A stretch of 64,000 bases of DNA from an uncultured Oligoflexia bacterium. GTDB taxonomy: Bacteria; Bdellovibrionota; Bacteriovoracia; Bacteriovoracales; Bacteriovoracaceae. Shown piece after piece: positions 44,722 through 52,700 of this stretch (within the stretch, counting starts at the first letter, position 1; every line of letters starts with the position of its first letter). The translations under genes and the position numbers were made by a program. A model generated the notes under the pieces. The model was not told where the DNA came from. It made no database searches and saw only the letters and a program-made list of their open reading frames with translations. The DNA is taken from NCBI GenBank assembly GCA_937120495.1, contig CAKZJW010000074.1:1-64000 (forward strand), in the 5' to 3' direction.

Positions 44722-46533
44722 ATGCTTTTAGTTTATAGTTTAAATATGAACTTAGATATATTGGAAACGTTAGGAATTGTATTTAGTTTGGGCTTTATCT
44801 GTCAGTGGATTGGCTGGAGATTTAAAGTTCCAGTTATTATTCTGCTTACATTTTGCGGAGTGTTGTTCGGGCCAGCGCTTGGTGTTATAAAACCACATCT
44901 TATTTTAAAAGATTTACTACATCCTTTGGTTGAACTTGGAGTGGCCCTAATTTTATTTGAAGGCGGTCTTCTTTTAAAGTTTAGAGAATTTAAAAAACAC
45001 TCTAGTGGAATGATTCGCTTGTTCTCAGTGAGTGTACTTTTTAATTGGATGATTGGCGCCAGTGCTTGCTATTTTATTGCTGATCTTGATTTATCCATAA
45101 GTCTTTTAATAAGTGGAATTTTAGTTGTAACTGGGCCAACTGTAATCATACCAACACTTAGGCAAATGAAATTGAAGAAGAGGGTGGCCAATTATTTAAA
45201 ATGGGAAGGAATTATTAATGACCCCATTGGTGCAATACTTGGGATCTTAGTTTTTGAATATATTGTATTTTCTCAAAGCTCAACTTCAACAGGTGCTTTA
45301 TATTTTATATTAATCAAAATAGTTGTGATTGCGATTGTCTTGAGCTTTGGTGCAACTTTTCTTTTGCAAAGCTTAGTTAAAAAAGCTCATATCCCTGAAT
45401 TTTTAAAACTTCCATTTTTAGTTTCAATGCTTATTGCTCTCTTTATTTTTTCAGAAACGATTCAACATGGAACAGGGTTATTAAGTGTTACTTTGTTTGG
45501 CCTTCTTCTGGGGAATTCGGATTTTTCTTCACTTAATGAAGTTAAAAAATTTAGTGAATCCGTTTCTGTATTTACAGTAAGTGGGGTTTTTATCATTATC
45601 TCGGCAACATTAGAGATAGAGATGCTTTCATCGCTAGAATTTAAACACTATCTACTTGTCGCTCTTTTTAGTTTTGTTGTTCGTCCCATTGCTGTTCTTC
45701 TTGCAACCTTTAAAACGGATATGAAATTTAAAGAGAGAATTTTAATTGCTTTTTATGGGCCAAGAGGAATTGTTGCAGCATCTGTGGCCGGAGCACTAGG
45801 AAGTCAAGTTGTAGAGTTTGGAAATCTTCAAGGAGAGTTAATCCTTCCAATAATATTTCTTGTGATTATTTGCACGGTTATTTCTCATAGTATCTTTTTA
45901 TATTTTTATTCAAAGAAAATGGAGCTTGTGAGTTCCGGTGAAAATGGAGTGATCATTGTTGGAGCCAATGCGTGGAGCACGATGCTTGCAATGAAGCTTA
46001 AAGAGCTTGGTGTTCTTGTTCAAATTTCTGATACCTCTTGGTACAAATTAACAAGGGCGCGAATAAGAGATGTCGATATTCATTTTGGCTCAATTTTAAA
46101 AGATATTGATGATGGTGTAATGGACTTTTTAGAAACAAACTTTCTATTGGCAACAGATGAGGATGATCACTACAACGATCTAGTTTGTCATCGAATTTCT
46201 GAAGTTTTAGGAAAAGAGCATGTATATAAACTTGCCATTCACTCTGAAACTTATAGGAAAGAGCATGGTCTCGATTCTAGTCAAATTTGTATTATTGAGG
46301 ATGGCTCTTTGGCGACTCATGAAAAACTTATTAGCTTACATTATAAAGGCTGGGAATTTAAAAAAATAGAAATTGAAGAAGCAAATGTTTTAGATGGAAT
46401 ATTGGCAAAGGATGATGAATTTCTAATTCCTGTGGCTTTTATATCTCATACAACAAATAGAGTTGAATTTTTGCTTGAGTCAAAAGAATGCTTTGGAAAA
46501 GAAGGAACCCTTCTTTATTACGCTCCAAAATAA
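44722..46533 (+). CDS. Na+/H+ antiporter, CPA type with RCK-like C-terminal domain
   Basis: The 603-residue protein has about 12 transmembrane helices (about 10-395) of the cation:proton antiporter family. The region GPTVIIPTLRQMKLKKRV and the GIINDPIGA segment hold the conserved ND/D pair of the transport site, and FYGPRGIVAASVAG is the family motif. A cytoplasmic Rossmann-like TrkA-N/RCK domain follows (about 410-600, NGVIIVGANAWSTMLAMKL). It exports Na+ or K+ in exchange for protons. AGGGAAG is placed upstream of ATG 44722; an internal ATG at 44746 is another option. Confidence 0.86.
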   Translation: MLLVYSLNMNLDILETLGIVFSLGFICQWIGWRFKVPVIILLTFCGVLFGPALGVIKPHLILKDLLHPLVELGVALILFEGGLLLKFREFKKHSSGMIRLFSVSVLFNWMIGASACYFIADLDLSISLLISGILVVTGPTVIIPTLRQMKLKKRVANYLKWEGIINDPIGAILGILVFEYIVFSQSSTSTGALYFILIKIVVIAIVLSFGATFLLQSLVKKAHIPEFLKLPFLVSMLIALFIFSETIQHGTGLLSVTLFGLLLGNSDFSSLNEVKKFSESVSVFTVSGVFIIISATLEIEMLSSLEFKHYLLVALFSFVVRPIAVLLATFKTDMKFKERILIAFYGPRGIVAASVAGALGSQVVEFGNLQGELILPIIFLVIICTVISHSIFLYFYSKKMELVSSGENGVIIVGANAWSTMLAMKLKELGVLVQISDTSWYKLTRARIRDVDIHFGSILKDIDDGVMDFLETNFLLATDEDDHYNDLVCHRISEVLGKEHVYKLAIHSETYRKEHGLDSSQICIIEDGSLATHEKLISLHYKGWEFKKIEIEEANVLDGILAKDDEFLIPVAFISHTTNRVEFLLESKECFGKEGTLLYYAPK

Positions 46534-46568
46534 AAAAGCCAAAACGAGGGGGGCGTTCTGGCTTTTTT
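46532..46568. terminator. bidirectional terminator at the antiporter gene end
   Basis: GCCAAAACG/CGTTCTGGC (46538-46546/46554-46562, one mismatch), flanked by A6 and T6 runs, so it can act on both strands for two convergent genes. Confidence 0.75.
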
Positions 46569-46587
46569 GAAATTATTTGATCTGATC

Positions 46588-46929
46588 CTATATGTTTTTA
46601 CAAGATAAAGGATAAGTCATTTTATGTCCTTTTGGATTTGTTATAGATAAAAAGTCTTCTGTATCATCAAACTTATTTTGATTTTCAATATGAACAATGT
46701 GTTTATTTCCATCGATATACATTGTTTTTCTGAATCCACGAATCATCTTAGATGACATGGCCCCAATCGTTGAAGATATACTTCTTCCATTTTCACTTTT
46801 TGAATGAAAAGCAACAGATGTTTTATCTATTGTGAAAGATTTTTCTCCGAATGCTGTTTGACACTCAACTGCTGAAAAAGCGTGAGATGTAATTGCTAAA
46901 AAGAATACTGCTGTTAATATTGATTTCAT
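46588..46929 (-). CDS. small exported protein, unknown function
   Basis: The 113-residue protein has a signal peptide (about 1-18, cleavage after AFS or FSA) and two cysteines (CQTA near the start and SCKNI at the end) that could form a disulfide. The rest is beta-like with many Ser/Lys. AGGGGGT precedes the ATG. It converges with the antiporter gene. No family is recognised. Confidence 0.55.
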   Translation of the reverse strand: MKSILTAVFFLAITSHAFSAVECQTAFGEKSFTIDKTSVAFHSKSENGRSISSTIGAMSSKMIRGFRKTMYIDGNKHIVHIENQNKFDDTEDFLSITNPKGHKMTYPLSCKNI

Positions 46930-47066
46930 TTGTTACCCCCTATGGTTACGTATTTATATATACAAGCTGGGTGCCAAAAAAACAGAAGTGATTTCAGAGG
47001 GTTATGGTACTAGAAATGTGTAAAGTTTTTGATAGGTGTAAAGAATTTAGACATTATTGAGTACAA

Positions 47067-48089
47067 TTAGTCTTTTAGAAGGACCTCAAAGTAGATTGGA
47101 AGATGGTCTGAAATTTCGCTCTGTATGACCTTGGCATTTGAAACAATTAAATCCTTGCTCATAAGTGCATAGTCTAAAATTAGCTTTTTCGAAGGGAAAG
47201 TCGCATTTTTCTTCGAGATTGTGATCGCTGATTTAGTCTCTTTAAGTAGAGAAGACATTTCTTTTGCGCTTTTAGTTTTAGAAAAAGGATCTGTATTTAA
47301 ATCTCCAATTATAATATATGAAGACCCAGGAGGTAGAGGGGGGAGTCCATTTTTCGCTTTAGATAGTCCATCGCTATTAATAAACCAGCGCAAGAACTTA
47401 AGTTGTAAGTGGTTGCGAAGTTGATTTATAAGAAGTTTACTTCCAAAATTAAAGTCAGGAGTTAGGTGAGCAAAAATTATATTGATAGTTTTTTTATTGA
47501 TAGCAATCTGAGTGTGATTAAAATTTTTATCAAATAACATAAGGTTTTCTGGATAGCTCGTTCCATTTTGCCTTTTATAGCTCTTAATGCTTATTGATGG
47601 AAAAAAGTCTTTTATCTTAACATTGTATATTCTTTTACTTGCAAATTTGTATCGGCTTAGACTCCCAAGCGAATACTGCCCAGGAAAGTTACCGAAATTT
47701 GTTTGATCTGCCAGTTGAGGATTCTTGATCATTGAATAATTACCAAATACGTTTTTTTTAGCATTTCTTCCTGTAAGAGAATAAGAAAAAAAAGAATCTA
47801 TATATTTGGGAAACAGATGTTTGTTAATTTTATTTAGGTTTTCCCCTTTCGTTTTAAATTTTGATGTAGGGACACCTTTTCGATCATACTGGACCTCATT
47901 GAGCGAGATAATATCAGGTGAATATTTTTTTTGAAGAAGTATAAAATTTTTAATTTTTGGAGATTGGTTATTTATTTCTTCTGTTGTTAAATTTTGAATG
48001 TTTAGGTGAAGAAAGCTTAATTTGTTTTTAGCTTCGACTTTAAAAGCCCAAAGAAGTTGAAAACTAAATAAGCATATGATGATTTTCAT
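47067..48089 (-). CDS. exported endonuclease/exonuclease/phosphatase-family protein
   Basis: The 340-residue protein has a signal peptide (about 1-20) and the endonuclease/exonuclease/phosphatase (DNase I-like) fold. Motifs include LHLNIQNL, SLNEVQYD (metal Glu), IIFAHLTP, IIIGDLNTDP (Asp/Asn) and the C-terminal SDHLPIYFE with the catalytic His. It probably cuts nucleic acids or phosphoesters outside the cytoplasm. No neighbour on the same strand. Confidence 0.8.
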   Translation of the reverse strand: MKIIICLFSFQLLWAFKVEAKNKLSFLHLNIQNLTTEEINNQSPKIKNFILLQKKYSPDIISLNEVQYDRKGVPTSKFKTKGENLNKINKHLFPKYIDSFFSYSLTGRNAKKNVFGNYSMIKNPQLADQTNFGNFPGQYSLGSLSRYKFASKRIYNVKIKDFFPSISIKSYKRQNGTSYPENLMLFDKNFNHTQIAINKKTINIIFAHLTPDFNFGSKLLINQLRNHLQLKFLRWFINSDGLSKAKNGLPPLPPGSSYIIIGDLNTDPFSKTKSAKEMSSLLKETKSAITISKKNATFPSKKLILDYALMSKDLIVSNAKVIQSEISDHLPIYFEVLLKD

Positions 48090-48163
48090 CTTTATCCTCT
48101 GATTGTGATATAATTATATAATATAGCAATGAAATGATTAAATTTGAAGTAACGGTATAATAA

Positions 48164-48244
48164 GTGAGCAAATTGGTGAAATTGAATAAAGAAAATCAAA
48201 AAAGTCATTTAGATACCTTTAAATTATCATGTTCGTTATACTAA
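48164..48244 (+). CDS. possible 26-residue peptide upstream of the nucleotidyltransferase gene
   Basis: A GTG-initiated frame codes for a 26-residue basic peptide ending in Cys-Ser-Leu-Tyr, with its stop 43 bases before the next gene. Its ribosome-binding site is poor. It is listed only because of the peptide-modification context next to it; it is quite likely not expressed. The 198-base gap 48090-48287 holds nothing else. Confidence 0.15.
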   Translation: MSKLVKLNKENQKSHLDTFKLSCSLY

Positions 48245-48287
48245 TTTTTATATAAACTTAAAGGCTTAATTGTTGATGAGATAATTC

Positions 48288-49073
48288 ATGGAAAAAAAGA
48301 ATTTAAATGATTTTATATTGAGTTTAAACCAAGCTGGAAAAGTTCTTGGATGTTGTTGTTTCGGAAGCTTTGTTTCTGATTCTTTGCAGCAAGGATCAGA
48401 TATTGATATTTTATTAGTTGTTGAAGATGACTTTGAGCTAGAAGACTTTCCATCTATTATTGAGGGAAGAAAAGTTGATTATAAAATCCTTCGCAAATAT
48501 AATGTAAATAACAATATCTTTGAAAAAGATTTTAGGCTTAACCGAATCGCTTTTGAGTATAGAGATCGTTTTTTATTTGGAGAATCCAAAGTTATTAATA
48601 ATGTTTTTTTTGATTTCGATAGAGAGTTTAAAGTATTCTTAAAGATATTGAAATTGGGAGAAGAGTGGAGAAAAAACCGTTATATTGATAATCCTAAAAC
48701 TCTTTCTCATGGGAAAATAACATACCGTAAATTATTTAATTTATTAAAAACATTTGAACAGTTAAGCTGTGCCTATTGGACTGATTTTAAAAGTTTGAAT
48801 GAGATAAAAAGCAAATTCGAATCTAATTATATTTTTAAGCTAGGAGCCTATTCAGTTCCTCTAGATAAACTTGAAAAAGAACTTCGGGAGCTTTTAGAAG
48901 TTCATTTCAAAACTATATTATCTAAATTGGGCCATTCTCAGCTAAATCATAAGATTGAGCTTGCTAATACCGATGATGTTTGGAATCTAAAAGAAATTAA
49001 AGAGACAGAGCTTACTTTAGAAAGAGTTACTAAACATATATATCAGAACTGCTGTAATCTTTTGCATTTTTAA
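48288..49073 (+). CDS. nucleotidyltransferase-fold protein (MNT-like, with helical C-terminal part)
   Basis: The 261-residue protein starts with a minimal nucleotidyltransferase domain: Gly26-Ser27 in CFGSFVSD and the metal acids Asp38 and Asp40 in GSDIDILLVV, with a third acidic residue in RKVDYKIL. The C-terminal half (about 110-260) is helical and may be a HEPN-like partner or substrate-binding domain. It converges on the larger nucleotidyltransferase gene and overlaps it by 4 bases. Its substrate is unknown. Confidence 0.7.
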   Translation: MEKKNLNDFILSLNQAGKVLGCCCFGSFVSDSLQQGSDIDILLVVEDDFELEDFPSIIEGRKVDYKILRKYNVNNNIFEKDFRLNRIAFEYRDRFLFGESKVINNVFFDFDREFKVFLKILKLGEEWRKNRYIDNPKTLSHGKITYRKLFNLLKTFEQLSCAYWTDFKSLNEIKSKFESNYIFKLGAYSVPLDKLEKELRELLEVHFKTILSKLGHSQLNHKIELANTDDVWNLKEIKETELTLERVTKHIYQNCCNLLHF

Positions 49074-50332
49074 ATAGAAGATACCCAAAATTTATTATTA
49101 ATTCCAGGACCTAAGGAACAGTTAGACGTATGAATTGGAATCTTCTCTTTTGCGAGGTGGGTAACTAACTTGGTCGCGTTGAATTCTTTCGTTTCTGCGA
49201 GAATTTCTACTTTTATAATCTTTCCTTTATACGTTTCTAAAAAATGTTGTAGGGAAAAATTTTGATGACTCTCATTATAGTTTGATACATCGAATTTTAT
49301 CTTAGCCTCTTTCGTAGAGAATTCAATTATTGAAATATTGCTTTTCACAAACAAAGGTATTTGCCAAAAGTAATCTGTGACTTTATTTAGTATAGAGTAA
49401 TATGTGTCTTCATCGTTGAATTGTAGTTTTTTTTCAAAAGAAGGCAGTCTTTGAATCTTCTCTAAAACATAATTTATGACTTCTTCTTTGTTTGCATCCA
49501 TATTGAAAATAATATGAATATAAACGGTATAAATATAGACTTCCCATTCATGGAAATCCTTCTTTTTTATATTCGATTCAATGTTATCAATTTCTTTGGA
49601 AATTAAATCTCGTGTAAATTCGTATAAATTGACGGCATCTTGTTTGGAGGCAGTTTGGTTGTTTTCCTTCTTTATAAAGTCAATAATTTGTTCTTTTTCA
49701 ATTTCAGAAAAAAGACTTTTCTCTATCAAGTAATTTAGTTTTGTTGAGATCTTCCAATAGTCTGAATTTAGGTGTTCAATGAATCTTTTTAATATTTTGA
49801 TATTTGAGCGATATACAACTTTAGTGTTGTTTTCATTGGGGGGAGTTAGTAATAAAATATTTTGCCATACTTGAGTGTTTGATTGGCATTCTTGAACTTG
49901 TTCAGGTTCTTTGAAGTTTGGAGAACTATGAAAAAAAAGTTTTCTATATGAGAGAATCATACCTCTATTATATATTTTCAAAAAACGGTCGAAAGTTAAG
50001 GTTGAATACTCTAATGTTATTTTTGTTTTAATAAGGGCAAGTTTCTCTAAAAGGATTTTTTTTATGTGAAAGTGATCTTGCTCTTCGTCTGGAGTGAAGA
50101 CAATAATAATATCTAAGTCACTTATGAATTCACCACTAGAGTTTACAATCATCTCTTCTGTAACAACGGAACCAAAAAGAACAATTGCGTAGTTATTTAA
50201 AGAGAGTTTATTGGCAACCGTAACAACAGCTCGTTTGATTTTTTCTAAGTCATCTTTAACTTGTAGGTTTGATGCCTCTCTTACCTCTTTTGGAATATTT
50301 AGAAAACTAGATACATAATTTTTAATTTTCAT
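49070..50332 (-). CDS. nucleotidyltransferase-fold protein with long C-terminal region
   Basis: The 420-residue protein has the nucleotidyltransferase motif Gly54-Ser55 (VLFGSVV) with metal acids Asp72 and Asp74 (SDLDIIIVF); ITLEYSTL holds Glu where a third Asp is usual. The remaining 300 residues are helical and then beta-rich, with no recognised domain. Its start lies inside the 3' end of the glycosyltransferase gene (11-base overlap), so the two are co-translated. It is the last gene of the minus-strand peptide locus. Confidence 0.68.
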   Translation of the reverse strand: MKIKNYVSSFLNIPKEVREASNLQVKDDLEKIKRAVVTVANKLSLNNYAIVLFGSVVTEEMIVNSSGEFISDLDIIIVFTPDEEQDHFHIKKILLEKLALIKTKITLEYSTLTFDRFLKIYNRGMILSYRKLFFHSSPNFKEPEQVQECQSNTQVWQNILLLTPPNENNTKVVYRSNIKILKRFIEHLNSDYWKISTKLNYLIEKSLFSEIEKEQIIDFIKKENNQTASKQDAVNLYEFTRDLISKEIDNIESNIKKKDFHEWEVYIYTVYIHIIFNMDANKEEVINYVLEKIQRLPSFEKKLQFNDEDTYYSILNKVTDYFWQIPLFVKSNISIIEFSTKEAKIKFDVSNYNESHQNFSLQHFLETYKGKIIKVEILAETKEFNATKLVTHLAKEKIPIHTSNCSLGPGINNKFWVSSI

Positions 50333-51410
50333 AATCTTCTCTCAATAAGAAGTAGTCTTCTTTTGCAAAGGGAGAATTCGTTTGAAGATCATTCATTATT
50401 TTAGTTTTCTTTATAAACATCTTACTTGTTTCAAGCTGTTTTATTATTGCGTTTGTTCTCGTCAGAACCAAATTAAACTCTGGATTTATCAATTTAGATT
50501 GATGTTGAATTTGTGTGATATTTAAACCTTTACTGTGTTTAATGCGTTGGATTCTTGAGAAAAGATGACCAATGAAATTTACAAGTAAAAGAAATCGATG
50601 AAATATAATTAATCTTCTTTTATTATTAATAGGCATGTCAATTGCTCGTTCAAAAGGTGATACAAATTTCTTTAAAACATCCCATAGTATTTTCGCGGGA
50701 GACTCTAATTCTTTTTCCCACTTTGTGAGATATAAAATCCCAAGTCTGCCTGCTCTGTATTTTCGCTTGATATAGTCCCATAAGCCACCATCAAAATAAC
50801 ACTGACATTCAGCATAAGGGATTATAGATAAGTTTCCACCACAGAGAAACATTCTTTTGGAAAGGTCAGCATCTTCAAACCAGTTCAGTTCTGGATCAAA
50901 GCCCTCTATCTCTAAAAAACTTGAGCGCTTATAGATGCAACATGCAGAGTTGATTACAGGAAACTTTCTTACGGTATGATCCTCTATATTGTATCTCCCC
51001 CCTCTGAATAGATCTCTATAAATACCAAGGAATGTCTGTTTGTCAGATCGGTCAACATTTTGAACAGAACATTCGTAAGCATCAAAGTGAGTTTTTGAAA
51101 TAAAGTTCTCAGCAGCAGTTGTCCAGCCACTAGAAAGTACGACATCAGAATCTATAAAGCAGATATAGGGATACTTCGCTCTTTGTGCTCCAGCATTTCT
51201 TGCAAATGATCTACCTTGGTTAGGTTCATCAATGATTATACAAGAACTTAGGTCTTCAATAAAATCTTGAGCTTTATAAATTGAGTTATTATCAACAATT
51301 ATTATTTCGAAATTTGCTTTGAATTTTTGTGAGGTAATACTTTTTATACAATCGTTTATTGTACTTTTTGAATTGTAATATGGGATTACAAAAGAGAATG
51401 AAACGGACAT
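50322..51410 (-). CDS. family 2 glycosyltransferase
   Basis: A 362-residue GT-A-fold sugar transferase. The start FSFVIPYYNSKSTINDC, IIIVDNNS, RSFARNAG and the metal motif Asp87-Ser-Asp89 (CFIDSDV) are typical of GT2; WFEDADLSKRM is the acceptor-side ED motif. The C-terminal 130 residues are helical and less typical. The gene starts 6 bases after the stop of a 44-residue peptide gene and overlaps the nucleotidyltransferase gene, so it is probably co-transcribed with both. The gene order invites comparison with MftF, the GT2 enzyme of mycofactocin clusters. Confidence 0.85.
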   Translation of the reverse strand: MSVSFSFVIPYYNSKSTINDCIKSITSQKFKANFEIIIVDNNSIYKAQDFIEDLSSCIIIDEPNQGRSFARNAGAQRAKYPYICFIDSDVVLSSGWTTAAENFISKTHFDAYECSVQNVDRSDKQTFLGIYRDLFRGGRYNIEDHTVRKFPVINSACCIYKRSSFLEIEGFDPELNWFEDADLSKRMFLCGGNLSIIPYAECQCYFDGGLWDYIKRKYRAGRLGILYLTKWEKELESPAKILWDVLKKFVSPFERAIDMPINNKRRLIIFHRFLLLVNFIGHLFSRIQRIKHSKGLNITQIQHQSKLINPEFNLVLTRTNAIIKQLETSKMFIKKTKIMNDLQTNSPFAKEDYFLLREDYEN

Positions 51411-51416
51411 GAGAAA

Positions 51417-51551
51417 CTAAGAAGCGTAAACAAGTAGCTCTGAAAATTCAAATTCCTCTAAGTAGTCAAGGTTCTCAATAGAGATTGGCTCGATTAATGG
51501 CTTAGAGTAAGTTTCTTTGTCTTTTTTAATATTCTTCTTGTTATCGCTCAT
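51417..51551 (-). CDS. candidate RiPP-like precursor peptide (44 residues)
   Basis: A 44-codon gene from ATG 51551 to TAG 51417, with AAGAGG 8 bases before the ATG. The first 14 residues are Lys-rich; then Tyr15-Ser-Lys-Pro18-Leu-Ile20 matches the YxxPx(L/I) leader motif that RREs of lasso-peptide and related systems bind. The C-terminal part (about 21-44) is acidic and hydrophobic and ends in Tyr-Ala-Ser. It lies between a PqqD-like RRE gene and a GT2 gene on the same strand, as in RiPP operons. No Gly-start core as in classical lasso peptides is visible. Modification and cleavage sites are unknown. Confidence 0.6.
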   Translation of the reverse strand: MSDNKKNIKKDKETYSKPLIEPISIENLDYLEEFEFSELLVYAS

Positions 51552-51597
51552 AATTGTAACCTCTTGTTTATTATTAACAGTTTACATTAATGAAGTG

Positions 51598-51629
51598 ATT
51601 TTATCTAAAAAAAAAAATAGATTCCTCAA
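51598..51629 (-). promoter_or_regulatory. candidate promoter with T11 tract in the spacer
   Basis: On the minus strand, TTGAGG (51629-51624) and TAAAAT (51603-51598) are separated by 20 bases that contain an 11-base T-run. A transcript would start at about 51591 and lead into the peptide gene. The spacer is 2-3 bases longer than ideal, and the homopolymer could vary in length. Confidence 0.3.
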
Positions 51630-51710
51630 TATTTACGTTTAAGTTGTTGAAATCATACGAATTGGACCTTACTTCTTATTGAGTTTATTCCAAAAAATGT
51701 GGGCAGTTAC

Positions 51711-51956
51711 CTATTCTAGGAGAGTTAGCTCCACAAGGTTGCTCAGATAGGATGAAACTTCTTCGATCGAAAACTCTTGAAATTCTTTTTGGCAAAGCTC
51801 AATAACTTTATCTTCAGTTAGGTCATCACCTTCTTGAAAGAGGTTGAGTATAAAGTAAGCTGTTTTGTTGAGCTTATACATTTTATTTTGATTAATTAAG
51901 TAAGCGGTAAATGTTCCATCAGCGCTACTTATAATAGCATTACTATTTAATTTCAT
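51711..51956 (-). CDS. PqqD-like RiPP recognition element protein
   Basis: The 81-residue protein has the PqqD fold pattern: N-terminal beta strands (ISSADGTFTAYLINQNKMYKLN), then LNKTAYFILNLFQEGDD and three helices (TEDKVIELCQKEF, SIEEVSSYLSNLVELTLL). PqqD-type proteins bind the leader of precursor peptides and present them to modifying enzymes. Here it is upstream of the 44-residue peptide gene in the same direction, 158 bases apart, which supports a RiPP-type role. No fused enzyme domain is present, so it is a stand-alone RRE. Confidence 0.75.
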   Translation of the reverse strand: MKLNSNAIISSADGTFTAYLINQNKMYKLNKTAYFILNLFQEGDDLTEDKVIELCQKEFQEFSIEEVSSYLSNLVELTLLE

Positions 51957-52000
51957 ATTATCATTCTAGTTTTAAACAGCAGACGGGTCAATATCTGGGT

Positions 52001-52588
52001 CTACTTTACAGCTGCAACCTTAATTGCATCAGCAGACCACGTGGGTGCTGCATCTAAGACTTCGAGTATATCATCAACTCCAGTTGCAATACTGTACATG
52101 TTCTTGTGGATAGGTCTGTGAAACTTTTCTTTCTCTATATTATCTAAAAGTTTTATTAGTGGATCATAATAACCTTCAAAATTTACGATGATAAGAGGTC
52201 CGGTGTGAAGACCTAGTCTTTTAGCTGTCATCCAAACAAACAGCTCCTCCATTGTTCCGGATCCACCAGGCAAAAAGATTGTTGCGTCGGCATTATCCAT
52301 CATGAGATTTTTACGCTCATCCATATCTTTGGTAATTATAAGATTAGAAAGGCCAGTGTGTTGCCATTCAACTTCAATCATCATCTGGGGAATATATCCA
52401 TCAACAGTTGCACCAGTTTTAAGTGCTCCATCGGCTACTCGTCTCATTAGGCCTTTTGCTCCACCACCATAAAGAACGCTATGCTTGGCATTTCCTAGAA
52501 CTTCACCTAGTTGATAGGCCATATCTAAAAATTTGGAGTCACAAACTTCACTTGAACCGCACATTACTCCAATATTTTTATACTTCAT
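52001..52588 (-). CDS. LOG-family (TIGR00730) Rossmann-fold protein
   Basis: The 195-residue protein has GVMCGSSEVCD, VLYGGGAKGLM and the diagnostic PGGSGTMEELFVWMTAKRLGLH. Family members cleave nucleoside monophosphates such as cytokinin ribotides (phosphoribohydrolase). In bacteria most are of unclear role. Its stop lies 44 bases before the RRE gene in the same direction, so it may be co-transcribed, but it is a common housekeeping-type gene. Confidence 0.88.
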   Translation of the reverse strand: MKYKNIGVMCGSSEVCDSKFLDMAYQLGEVLGNAKHSVLYGGGAKGLMRRVADGALKTGATVDGYIPQMMIEVEWQHTGLSNLIITKDMDERKNLMMDNADATIFLPGGSGTMEELFVWMTAKRLGLHTGPLIIVNFEGYYDPLIKLLDNIEKEKFHRPIHKNMYSIATGVDDILEVLDAAPTWSADAIKVAAVK

Positions 52589-52700
52589 ACTATTCCTTTT
52601 TTGTCGGGTTTTGTCCCCGTCGTCATGCGAGATATTATATTTAAGCTATAATAAGTCGATTATTTAATTTTGCAAATAATCAAGATACTAAGGAGCGTAA

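Noticed and set aside
48288..50332. Toxin-antitoxin (MNT/HEPN) pair
   Set aside because: Both proteins carry the nucleotidyltransferase motif, they are convergent instead of co-directional, and neither shows a clear HEPN RxxxxH motif.
51417..51956. Complete lasso-peptide cluster
   Set aside because: The leader motif and RRE are lasso-like, but the asparagine-synthetase-like cyclase and the transglutaminase-like protease are absent and the core has no Gly/Cys/Ser start with Asp/Glu at 7-9.
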